5,651 nucleotides of DNA. Origin: an archaeon (GTDB lineage: Archaea > Thermoproteota > Nitrososphaeria > Nitrososphaerales > CADDZS01). Below the pieces are notes generated by a model. The model was not told where the DNA came from and made no database searches. It worked only from the letters and a program-made list of their open reading frames with translations. This document shows positions 1 to 5,651 of the stretch, piece after piece. Where the stretch lies: positions 1-5,651 of the forward strand of contig JAJYUX010000094.1 in NCBI GenBank assembly GCA_021792315.1. Direction: 5' to 3'. The number at the start of each line of letters is the position of its first letter. Positions within the stretch are counted from its first letter, which is position 1. The translations under genes were made by a program, and so were the position numbers.

Positions 1-490
1 CTCATTAGCTTGAGTCAAGGTTTTTCATTTCGAGCAACATGCTATTTGATTGAAAAGGCTTGTTCTCTATTCAAAACTGGGAAATTCCCAATCATGCATA
101 GTTCGCAGGAGCGCTCGAAATGCGTCCTCGTGTACAACCTTTGAGACAAAGAGTGGCTAATCATAGTTCCCGACTAGAGTGTAGCTTCGTATTATTTCGC
201 AAGTTGTGCATAAAGTACTGGCGAGACAAACGTCAAGAATTCGAATATGCAAGATATGTATGCAACGGGGAGTCGATTACTGTTTGATGCTAGAATAGAG
301 AATATCTTGTACGTACGGGGCGCAAAGACAGCATATCAAAAGCAAATGACCTCAGAAGACTAGGTGCGCGCCCTAATAGACACGATTGCTTGACTGGGTA
401 CAAAGGTTCAAAAGTTCGCTTTGCAGTTTATCAGGATTCAAACTAGACTAACAACGCTTAAATAACGGCTGGCTACCCGAGCAAAAAACA
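1..490. other. Non-coding region upstream of the transporter gene
   Basis: I find no convincing gene in these 490 bases on either strand; all frames are broken by frequent stops. One forward frame is open from the window edge to a TGA at 142-144 (47 codons), which could be the tail of an upstream gene, but a run of that length is expected by chance fairly often and I do not recognise the peptide. No tRNA fold is visible. Small repeats are present: TATGCAA occurs at 246-252 and again at 259-265, and CAAAG (401-405) faces CTTTG (419-423) about 35 to 60 bases before the TATA box of the transporter gene. The CAAAG/CTTTG pair could be a weak operator, but five base pairs is near chance. The right end holds the transporter promoter, annotated separately. 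Confidence 0.6.
457..465 (+). promoter_or_regulatory. Archaeal TATA box of the transporter gene
   Basis: The sequence CTTAAATAA is centred about 30 bases before the ATG at 491. In archaea the TATA box lies about 26 bases before the transcription start, which would put that start around 487 and leave a leader of about four bases. No Shine-Dalgarno sequence precedes the ATG (the bases just before it are GCAAAAAACA). This agrees with a nearly leaderless message. The purine-rich BRE element expected just upstream is weak. Confidence 0.55.
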
Positions 491-1801
491 ATGGAAGTAC
501 CAGTTGTCTCGCCGAATCGTACTGAAATCAGTAAAGTGACTTTGGCTGCAACAATCGGGACGATGATAGAATACTATGACTATTTCATAGGTTCCTTTGC
601 TGCAGGTCTTGTCTGGCCGGCCGTTTTCTTTCCAAGCAGTAATCCTGTTGCAGCAGCCGCCCTCTCGATTTCGGCGTTTGGAAGCGTCTTTCTAACTAAA
701 CCGATTGGCGCGTACGTTTTCGGGCACTATGGAGACAAGAAAGGAAGGAAAGCCACGCTTATTCTCACCTTGATCGCGATGGGTGTTGGAATGCTAGGCA
801 TTGCGTTGACTCCTGGATATGCAGCAATTGGAGTCTTGGCGCCTGTATTGATAGTTGTCTTCCGAGTCGTATTCGGTTTTGGTACAGGTGGAGAATTCGG
901 AGGCGCAGCGACCTGGGTTTCTGAATTCGCAGCCAAGTCAAAATGGCGATCATTTTGGACCAGTTGGGCGCAGACTCCAGTTCCTATAGGGCTGGTTCTT
1001 GCATCGTTCACTTTCTCCTTGTTGAGCGCTTCGCTGGCAAGACCGGCGTTCATGGACTGGGGCTGGAGAGTGCCATTCGTTATTGGTGCTCTAATTGCGG
1101 TTGTGGGGCTGGTCATAAGATACAGATTAGAGGATGCTCCCGTGTTCAAGCAGCTGAAGGAATCTGGAGGATTAGAAAAAACTCCAGCAAACCAAGTTCT
1201 GAAGAAACACTGGGGAAGAATATTGCTTCTGGCTTTGTCGTGGACGTACATGTCCGCTCTTGTAAGTGGATTGATTGCACCATATTCGATACAGTATCTG
1301 GCAGCAAATCACGTGTCTCCGACTTTTGCCTCTCTTTCAGTAACCTATGGGGCTATAGCGGCAATCTTCACTATTGTCGCTGGAGCGATTTTGGGCGATG
1401 TGATAGGTCGTAAGCCAGTAATTATTGTCGGAGCTCTTCTGTCGCTTGTTCTGATATATCCTTACTTCACACTCTTGCATACACTCAATCATCTCAACAT
1501 AATTCTTGCACAGGTCATGCTGTTGGGAGCAATTCTCTTCGGAACTGGTGTTGTTTCGGCACTGTTCACGGAGCAGTTTCAGACGAACCTCAGGTATTCT
1601 GGGTCGGGCCTCTCGTACCAACTCGGCGCTCTGTTCACAGGCATTCTTGTCACTTTTGTGATCCCTTCGATAATAGTTGCTTCCCATGGGCCAGTCAAAG
1701 CGGTGACTTCGATGACCGAGCTGGGAATTGGAGTTGCGATCGTATCGCTTGTCGCGATTTTGCTGATAAAGGAGAAAAAGACTGACGAGCTAATGGTTTA
1801 A
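491..1801 (+). CDS. MFS transporter, metabolite:H+ symporter (MHS) type, probably for an organic acid
   Basis: This is a 436-residue integral membrane protein of the major facilitator superfamily, the usual length for a 12-helix carrier. Family marks are visible in order. The first helix has an MHS-like GTMIEYYDYF stretch (residues 23-32). The helix 2-3 loop carries the MFS signature G-HYGDKKGRK (78-87). Helix 4 has R125 followed by GFGTGGEFGGA (129-139). The segment WGWRVPF (190-196) and the following RLEDAPVF (212-219) match the end of the N-terminal half in MHS proteins such as the KgtP, ShiA and ProP relatives. A second signature, GDVIGRK, opens the C-terminal half. Known members import dicarboxylates, shikimate, aromatic acids or betaine with protons; the substrate here cannot be read from sequence. 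The UbiD and amidohydrolase neighbours make a carboxylic acid, perhaps aromatic, the best guess. The ATG at 491 was chosen because it lies just after the predicted transcription start. The gene overlaps the converging UbiD gene by four bases. Confidence 0.92.
   Translation: MEVPVVSPNRTEISKVTLAATIGTMIEYYDYFIGSFAAGLVWPAVFFPSSNPVAAAALSISAFGSVFLTKPIGAYVFGHYGDKKGRKATLILTLIAMGVGMLGIALTPGYAAIGVLAPVLIVVFRVVFGFGTGGEFGGAATWVSEFAAKSKWRSFWTSWAQTPVPIGLVLASFTFSLLSASLARPAFMDWGWRVPFVIGALIAVVGLVIRYRLEDAPVFKQLKESGGLEKTPANQVLKKHWGRILLLALSWTYMSALVSGLIAPYSIQYLAANHVSPTFASLSVTYGAIAAIFTIVAGAILGDVIGRKPVIIVGALLSLVLIYPYFTLLHTLNHLNIILAQVMLLGAILFGTGVVSALFTEQFQTNLRYSGSGLSYQLGALFTGILVTFVIPSIIVASHGPVKAVTSMTELGIGVAIVSLVAILLIKEKKTDELMV
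1766..1780 (-). terminator. Possible T-tract terminator for the UbiD gene
   Basis: Read on the minus strand, this stretch is CTTTTTCTCCTTTAT and begins 18 bases past the UbiD stop codon, inside the end of the transporter gene. Archaeal transcription commonly ends at such T-rich runs without a hairpin. Because the two genes touch, any terminator for UbiD must lie within the transporter gene. The evidence is base composition only. Confidence 0.25.
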
Positions 1802-3444
1802 CGACTAAGAGCAGAGTCTGAAGCCTGCGTGCTTTGTACTCTGGATCTTACTCTTTCTAGCAATTCCTTGGGGAGCGACGGAATTTCAAGTCCAGGCTTA
1901 ATTGCACGAAAGATTATTTTTCCATTTTCTTCGAAAAAGACGTCCTTATCCGGCCTTAGTCGGGTCGAGAGTGCCCATACTATTTGATTTGAATTCGTTA
2001 GAACGATGTCGCGATCAAGTATGACATTCACGGAGCCTTCTGTAGTGTCCTCGTGCGAAAAGACTACTTCTGACGATCCGGCGGAGAGTTTGACTTTATG
2101 CTCGCTTTCCGCAATCTTCCGATACGAAGTACTCGAACCTCCGGTCACAACTACCATCTTTCCATTAGTTCCCTTGGAGTCTGTGGATGGATCTAGTTTG
2201 ATGTTGAAAACTTCTGAGATGATTTCCACATTGCCTCCTTTCTTCGCACCAGTTAGTGCCAGATTGACTAGGAGTCTATCGAGCGTCAACTCTGATTCGC
2301 CCTCGTTTACAAAAACTATTTTCGAAAACAGTGGGTCTAAACCAAGTAAAAGCACACCAAACTGCTTTGACAAGCCGGGTTCCGGCCTTTGAATCGAACC
2401 GAATGCTACGAAGTGCGAACCAATCTGAGGCCATTCTACTCTGTAACTAGAAGCAGGAGGCATGAATTCCCTAACGGCCCTAAGGATCGCACAATTGCGG
2501 GCAGTACTAAAGAGACCGACGTGTTCGCTGGAGTTTGATGGAGCGATATCATAGTAAATTGGGTTTTCTTTCCTGAGTATGGATTTTACCTGCGCGACAT
2601 TTCCAGTGCTTCGCCTTGCCATGTATCCTGTAAATTCACTGAACGGTCCCTCATCGAAGTGCTCTTCTGGAAGCACCTCCGCCTCTATCACTATTTCCGC
2701 TTCTGATGGAAGCGGAATGTCATTTAGCTGACCCCGAATGTATGTTGGCTTCACCAACTTGGAGGCTTTCGCATATTCATTTTCTATGAACGAAGCAGCC
2801 AACATGTAGTAGATAGGGTGTATGCCTATGACCACAGAAACAGGCAGATTCTTTCCTTGCTCCTTTGCGGTTTGAACATACTTCCAGAAATGTCCGCGAC
2901 TACCCATGTCGAATGCGTATCTTTTACCATCCATGATTTGCATTCGAGTGAAGCTCATGTTGACTGTGTCTGGTGAGAGAGGGTCACGAGCGACTGCAAG
3001 GCCTGAAGTGATGTACCTTCCAAAGCCTGTGTTAGCGCCGTCGAGCGGGTAATGCCTCGGTGCAGGGAGGGAGAACAGATCAACAGCGTCTCCCGTGAAT
3101 ATCTTTTCCTTGACTGGAGCTTTCGCTCCGTCTGAAACGGAGATCTCTGCGGAAAAGTCGACGATCTTTTCCCAATTCGCATAGATATCCTCAGAAGGGC
3201 AGCCAAGTGCGTATGCCATTCTCTCCGTGCTACCCAGGACATTTGTGACTAGAGAAAATTCTTCAAACCCTTTGATCCTCTTGAACCAGATAAGCCTGTT
3301 GCTTTCCTCTAGAACCTTGTAGTAAGCGGTAGTTTCAAAATTGATATCCACTTCTTCTTCGACGACAAAAACATCGCTTGGATTCGTCTTCATGTAGCGT
3401 CCTAAGTAGTCTCCCAGAGCTGAGGAGACAAGATCCCGCGCCAT
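1798..3444 (-). CDS. UbiD-family prenylated-FMN-dependent decarboxylase
   Basis: This 548-residue cytoplasmic protein belongs to the UbiD family, reversible decarboxylases that use prenylated FMN, usually on aromatic or alpha,beta-unsaturated acids. The active-site pattern is complete. N162 and R167 lie in NMSFTRM, matching the metal-binding Asn and catalytic Arg of Fdc1 (N168, R173). H185 in GSRGHFW matches the metal-binding His (H191). E223 is the probable metal-binding Glu. E265 and E270 in EGPFSEFTGY match the two catalytic Glu residues (E277, E282). The C-terminal part keeps the family's ILDRDIVLTN strand and WALSTR helix. At 548 residues it is somewhat longer than the roughly 490-510 of many members, with an extended tail. 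It could be UbiD proper, a hydroxybenzoate decarboxylase or a carboxylase; position beside a symporter and two amidohydrolases favours catabolism over ubiquinone synthesis. The partner UbiX, which makes the cofactor, is not in the window. The ATG start (3442-3444) sits about 30 bases from a TATA box. Confidence 0.94.
   Translation of the reverse strand: MARDLVSSALGDYLGRYMKTNPSDVFVVEEEVDINFETTAYYKVLEESNRLIWFKRIKGFEEFSLVTNVLGSTERMAYALGCPSEDIYANWEKIVDFSAEISVSDGAKAPVKEKIFTGDAVDLFSLPAPRHYPLDGANTGFGRYITSGLAVARDPLSPDTVNMSFTRMQIMDGKRYAFDMGSRGHFWKYVQTAKEQGKNLPVSVVIGIHPIYYMLAASFIENEYAKASKLVKPTYIRGQLNDIPLPSEAEIVIEAEVLPEEHFDEGPFSEFTGYMARRSTGNVAQVKSILRKENPIYYDIAPSNSSEHVGLFSTARNCAILRAVREFMPPASSYRVEWPQIGSHFVAFGSIQRPEPGLSKQFGVLLLGLDPLFSKIVFVNEGESELTLDRLLVNLALTGAKKGGNVEIISEVFNIKLDPSTDSKGTNGKMVVVTGGSSTSYRKIAESEHKVKLSAGSSEVVFSHEDTTEGSVNVILDRDIVLTNSNQIVWALSTRLRPDKDVFFEENGKIIFRAIKPGLEIPSLPKELLERVRSRVQSTQASDSALSR
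1914..1932 (+). terminator. Possible T-tract terminator for the transporter gene
   Basis: A T-rich run (TTATTTTTCCATTTTCTTC) lies about 110 to 130 bases after the transporter stop codon, within the UbiD gene on the opposite strand. It is the first strong plus-strand T-rich run after that stop. If used, it would give the transporter message a 3' tail antisense to the end of the UbiD message. No hairpin precedes it, and the call rests on composition alone. Confidence 0.25.
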
Positions 3445-3462
3445 TTGCGCTTCAGGGAAGGG

Positions 3463-3490
3463 TGTCTAGGATAATATGGGTTGCGAGACA
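3463..3490. promoter_or_regulatory. Inverted repeat flanking the UbiD TATA box, possible operator
   Basis: TGTCT at 3463-3467 is the reverse complement of AGACA at 3486-3490, and the match extends to GNTGTCT with AGACANC. The dyad centre, at about 3476, falls on the UbiD TATA box (3471-3478). A protein bound here would block TBP, a common way of repression in archaea. The arms are only five to six bases, so chance is a real alternative. Confidence 0.22.
3471..3478 (-). promoter_or_regulatory. TATA-like box of the UbiD gene
   Basis: On the minus strand this reads CATATTAT and is centred about 30 bases before the UbiD ATG. Transcription would begin roughly four bases before the start codon, giving a nearly leaderless message. 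The sequence between box and start has no Shine-Dalgarno motif placed to serve this ATG. The spacing agrees with that of the other two promoters in the window, which is the main reason for the call. Confidence 0.45.
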
Positions 3491-3502
3491 TCAATCTGAC
3501 AA

Positions 3503-3513
3503 AGAATTATTCT
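3503..3513. promoter_or_regulatory. Short perfect palindrome between divergent promoters, possible operator
   Basis: AGAATTATTCT is a perfect inverted repeat with five-base arms around one central T. It lies about 25 bases upstream of the UbiD TATA box and about 64 bases upstream of the amidohydrolase box. Its shape suits a dimeric regulator, but A/T-rich palindromes this short arise readily by chance. Confidence 0.18.
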
Positions 3514-3576
3514 AGTGAATTTTGCTGGGTATCTCCTCAAGCTTTACTCAACAATCTCAAGATATTCAGTCGAAAG

Positions 3577-3584
3577 AAAATATT
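3577..3584 (+). promoter_or_regulatory. TATA box of the amidohydrolase operon
   Basis: AAAATATT is centred about 26 bases before the ATG at 3607, placing the expected transcription start on or next to that ATG. A purine-rich CGAAAG directly upstream fits a BRE (the TFB recognition element). The message would be leaderless, consistent with the lack of a Shine-Dalgarno sequence before the first amidohydrolase gene. Confidence 0.55.
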
Positions 3585-3606
3585 GAAAGACCCATGCTTC
3601 TGATCC

Positions 3607-4515
3607 ATGGTAATGATCGTAGACTCCCATACACATCCTTTCACATTTCCAAGTATGCTCGACCTAAGTGACAAGATCAAGACTACGGAAGATATCGCGA
3701 AATTCAGATCTCGTTACCCGCACCTTTCGTTGAAAAAACTCGAGTCGATTGAAAAACCGATAGACATTGTCGACGCGTTGGTTATGGATATGGACAGGTA
3801 CGGAGTGCAAAAGGCTGTCATACAACCCATTCCTAACGTCGGCGCAGAACAGGTTGCTCTAGCAGTAGCAAAACATCCAAAGAGGCTATTTGGATTATGC
3901 CCATTGGGAGAGACGTTCGAACTGCCGCCTAAGAAATATCAACTCAAAGACGATCTTGAAATGAGGCTCTCGGAGGGCGTCACAAAATACGGGCTCAAGG
4001 GGATTGCAGAGGTACATCTCGGATCTTTTGCTAACGAAGCGGAGAAGATACCAACAAACATGGTTCCATTACTGAATGTCTTGGCTAAGCACAGGATACC
4101 TTTGCTTGTCCACACTGGTTGGTCGCAACATGCAGGCGAGATCGAGCTGAGAGCTTCGAATCCCATATACCTAGACAATGTTGCTGCCCGGTACCCTGAA
4201 GTGCCAGTAATACTGGCGCATATGGGGCGGGGAATGAATTACTTTTTCGAACCAGCGCTTGCTGTGGCTCTGAGGAATTCGAACGTCTATCTTGACACTG
4301 CTGATTCCAGTACGGAACACATACGAATAGCCGCAGAGAGACTTGGAACTGACAGAATGATGTTCGGCACTGATTGGTCACCAACACAGCGGTTCATCAA
4401 ACAGCCAGCGAACGTCTTCGGCTCAAACCTTAACCGCATTTACGAAGCAATTCACAACGAGACTGATCTAGAATGTGTCCTCGGTAAGACGGCCGAACAG
4501 TTGTATAGAATTTGA
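3607..4515 (+). CDS. Amidohydrolase of the COG2159/ACMSD superfamily, complete active site
   Basis: This 302-residue soluble protein is a metal-dependent TIM-barrel amidohydrolase (Amidohydro_2, COG2159). The family includes non-oxidative decarboxylases (ACMSD, gamma-resorcylate decarboxylase, LigW), the hydratase LigJ and some lactonases. The expected residues are present: D6, H8 and H10 in the strand-1 DSHTH motif; H169 in LLVHTGW; H205 in ILAHMGRG; D256 in MMFGTDWSP. E135 lies in the strand that often carries a Lys or Glu near the metal. Length is normal. No signal peptide is present. ATG 3607 is preferred because the TATA box places the transcription start there; ATG 3613, two codons later, is the alternative and would give MIVDSHTH. 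It is the first gene of a two-gene operon with another amidohydrolase directly abutting. Next to a UbiD decarboxylase, an aromatic or unsaturated carboxylic acid intermediate is a plausible substrate, but the reaction cannot be fixed from sequence. Confidence 0.92.
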   Translation: MVMIVDSHTHPFTFPSMLDLSDKIKTTEDIAKFRSRYPHLSLKKLESIEKPIDIVDALVMDMDRYGVQKAVIQPIPNVGAEQVALAVAKHPKRLFGLCPLGETFELPPKKYQLKDDLEMRLSEGVTKYGLKGIAEVHLGSFANEAEKIPTNMVPLLNVLAKHRIPLLVHTGWSQHAGEIELRASNPIYLDNVAARYPEVPVILAHMGRGMNYFFEPALAVALRNSNVYLDTADSSTEHIRIAAERLGTDRMMFGTDWSPTQRFIKQPANVFGSNLNRIYEAIHNETDLECVLGKTAEQLYRI

Positions 4516-5577
4516 ATGCGTGACACAAACTTGGGTTCAGAAATTATTCAAGGTAAAGGAGGTGGCGAACGAATTCGAATTGATACTCACAATCACATCT
4601 ACACAAAGAGATACTTGCAAGCGGTATCGAAATACGGGCCGCAGGCTGGCTGGTCAATCAAACAAGACTCGATGACTGGAAAGGAGATGCTGTATGGAGA
4701 AAGAGGCTACCCCTTCGTTCTGACACAATCATGTTATGATATGGAGGAACGTCTCAAGGAGCTCAACAATGCCAGGATTTCCATGCAAGTTATGAGTCCA
4801 TCAGAGCCCTTCTTCGATTTCTTGGAAATAGCAGACAGCAAGAAGCTTGCAATGCAAGTGAATGACGAGATTGCCACAATCACTGATAAATATCCTACTA
4901 GGTTTGCCGGTCTAGCTGGACTTCCTCTGAATGATACCGGAGCCTCTGTCGAGGAAACCAGGCGCGCAGTGAAGGATCTAGGGCTGAAAGGCGTAATCCT
5001 CCCGACGAAAGTTAATGGGGGAAGAAGTATAGCTTCGCCAGAATTCGATGAGCTTTTCGAGGAATTCGACCGACTTTCTCTCGCTGTATTCATTCATCCA
5101 ACTCTTCCTGCTGGCGCCGAAAAATACAGGGAATTCTTTCTTGGTATGATGATCCTCTATCCTCACGAAACAAGCATCACTGTTGCAGAGTTACTATTCA
5201 ATGGGGCTCTTGAGAAATACAAGAGGATGAAGATCATGGTTGCAGATCTGGGTGGAGCATTGCCTCTTATGGTAGGAAGAATGTTCAGGTTCTACTCTGC
5301 TATAGATGAGTGCAGAAAGAATCTAAGGAAGGAACCACTTGAATACATCAAGAACATATTCTTCGAGAACGGCTCGGAATTCTACGAACACTCCATGAAT
5401 TGCTGCTACGATATGGCAGGAGCAGGGCAGATAGTTCTGGGGACGAATCATCCCTCACCAATAGTCGCATTCAAGGAAGCCGTAGGATCTATTGAAAGAA
5501 TGGATGTTCCAAACTCCGAAAAGGAAATGATGCTCTACTCGAACGCAAAGAAGCTTTTCTCATTGGACACAATTTGA
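4516..5577 (+). CDS. ACMSD-like amidohydrolase with two key active-site residues replaced
   Basis: This 353-residue soluble TIM-barrel protein belongs to the same superfamily as its neighbour and most resembles ACMSD-type decarboxylases in layout. Recognisable segments are the DTHNH strand-1 motif (D23, H25, H27), the VILPTKVNGG strand (160-169), VFIHPTLP with H194, LGGALPLMVGR (245-255) and VLGTNHPSP (307-315). Two expected residues differ. The family's HxGG histidine (H228 in bacterial ACMSD) is D244 here. The metal/catalytic Asp of the G(S/T)DYP motif (D294 in ACMSD) is N311. Both codons read cleanly (GAT and AAT) and the frame is open throughout, so this is not a decayed gene. It may be a non-catalytic partner of the first amidohydrolase or an enzyme with changed chemistry. 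The ATG used directly follows the TGA of the upstream gene (TGAATG), implying translational coupling. This start puts the DxHxH motif some 15 residues later than usual; a start near 4573, after a strong Shine-Dalgarno match, would give about 334 residues. Confidence 0.9.
   Translation: MRDTNLGSEIIQGKGGGERIRIDTHNHIYTKRYLQAVSKYGPQAGWSIKQDSMTGKEMLYGERGYPFVLTQSCYDMEERLKELNNARISMQVMSPSEPFFDFLEIADSKKLAMQVNDEIATITDKYPTRFAGLAGLPLNDTGASVEETRRAVKDLGLKGVILPTKVNGGRSIASPEFDELFEEFDRLSLAVFIHPTLPAGAEKYREFFLGMMILYPHETSITVAELLFNGALEKYKRMKIMVADLGGALPLMVGRMFRFYSAIDECRKNLRKEPLEYIKNIFFENGSEFYEHSMNCCYDMAGAGQIVLGTNHPSPIVAFKEAVGSIERMDVPNSEKEMMLYSNAKKLFSLDTI
4557..4564 (+). promoter_or_regulatory. Strong Shine-Dalgarno match inside the start of the second amidohydrolase
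   Basis: AGGAGGTG is a perfect eight-base complement to the conserved 3' end of archaeal 16S rRNA (CACCUCCU). It is about 42 bases after the stop codon of the upstream gene. No in-frame ATG, GTG or TTG follows at a usable distance. The only correctly spaced in-frame candidate is ATT at 4573, eight bases on, which would start the protein right before its DTHNH motif. Either this is a rare AUU start, or the motif encodes Gly-Gly-Gly by coincidence and ATG 4516 is used. Confidence 0.4.
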
Positions 5578-5651
5578 AGACCTCAGTCAGAATTGAAAGA
5601 TCGGCAACTCGCTGATTTTCAAGTAATCTCTTTTCAGTCTGCCGACTCTTG
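5578..5651. other. Non-coding tail after the amidohydrolase operon
   Basis: Only 74 bases remain after the stop codon. They hold two short T-runs (5616-5619 and 5631-5634, the latter in TCTCTTTTCAG) that could act as a weak archaeal terminator. TCGGCA (5601-5606) is repeated in inverted form as TGCCGA (5640-5645), with a 33-base loop too long for a typical hairpin terminator. I see no gene start here. Confidence 0.35.

Larger units (their letters stand above)
3445..3606. other. Divergent promoter region between the UbiD gene and the amidohydrolase operon
   Basis: These 162 bases separate two divergent transcription units and hold one TATA-like box facing each way, at 3471-3478 for UbiD and 3577-3584 for the first amidohydrolase. 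Two candidate operators lie here. TGTCT (3463-3467) and AGACA (3486-3490) are inverted around the UbiD TATA box. AGAATTATTCT (3503-3513) is a perfect five-base inverted repeat around one central base, between the two boxes. An ATG at 3594 is out of frame with the amidohydrolase and lies before its predicted transcription start, so it is probably not translated. The arrangement would allow one regulator to control both units, but no regulator gene is in the window. Confidence 0.5.

Noticed and set aside
1..144. Forward frame open from the window edge to TGA 142-144, possibly the end of an upstream gene
   Set aside because: A stop-free run of 47 codons occurs by chance about one time in ten, and I do not recognise the peptide; it is mentioned only in the region entry.
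400..425. GGTTCAAAAG resembling the T-arm of a tRNA
   Set aside because: The flanking bases do not form the five-pair T stem, and no acceptor or anticodon arm can be found around it.
727..1251. Long antisense open frame (174 codons) inside the transporter gene
   Set aside because: It lies wholly opposite a well-supported transporter, has no recognisable domain and no promoter or Shine-Dalgarno sequence; it is a codon-bias shadow.
2006..2392. Plus-strand open frame (128 codons) opposite the UbiD gene
   Set aside because: The Ser/Thr/Pro-rich product is typical of an antisense shadow, and the UbiD frame on the other strand carries the conserved family residues.
4475..4675. 66-codon plus-strand frame spanning the junction of the two amidohydrolases
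   Set aside because: It overlaps both genes out of frame and encodes no recognisable protein. Its GTG at 4562 falls within the Shine-Dalgarno match itself, so that motif cannot serve it.
5601..5645. TCGGCA/TGCCGA inverted repeat as a hairpin terminator
   Set aside because: The loop of 33 bases is too long, the stem does not extend past six pairs, and no T-run follows the second arm.
1..5651. CRISPR array, insertion sequence or attachment site
   Set aside because: No regularly spaced repeats, transposase or integrase frame, terminal inverted repeats or target duplications were seen.

Overview
The window most likely comes from an archaeon. Each of the three genes that begins a transcription unit has an A/T-rich, TATA-like box centred about 26 to 31 bases before its ATG and no Shine-Dalgarno sequence, which fits leaderless or nearly leaderless archaeal transcripts. 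The only strong Shine-Dalgarno-like sequence lies near the start of the internal gene of the one operon. Base composition looks moderate (GC in the mid-40s percent by eye). Nothing here fixes the phylum; an acidophilic or soil member of Thermoplasmatota or Nitrososphaerota (Thaumarchaeota) is a guess.

Layout: bases 1-490 hold no convincing gene, with the promoter of the first gene at the right end. Bases 491-1801 (+) encode a 12-helix major facilitator transporter of the metabolite:H+ symporter type. Bases 1798-3444 (-) encode a complete UbiD-family decarboxylase; the two genes meet tail to tail and share a TTAA palindrome that supplies both stop codons. Bases 3445-3606 are a divergent promoter region. 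Bases 3607-4515 (+) and 4516-5577 (+) encode two amidohydrolases of the COG2159/ACMSD superfamily, with ATG of the second directly after TGA of the first. Bases 5578-5651 are a short non-coding tail.

Working together (inference): the set looks like a small catabolic module for a carboxylated, probably aromatic or unsaturated, organic acid. The symporter would import the acid, the prenylated-FMN enzyme UbiD would remove (or add) a carboxyl group, and the amidohydrolases would carry out a further non-oxidative decarboxylation, hydration or hydrolysis. No ring-cleaving dioxygenase, UbiX flavin prenyltransferase or regulator is visible, so the substrate cannot be named.

The most unusual points are in the second amidohydrolase. 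It keeps the HxH motif and the barrel histidine, but has Asp where the family has the catalytic His and Asn where it has the metal/catalytic Asp. It sits next to an intact paralogue, which suggests a pseudoenzyme partner or altered chemistry. Its start is also ambiguous: an 8-base perfect Shine-Dalgarno match lies inside the annotated reading frame, 8 bases before an ATT codon and with no canonical in-frame start after it.
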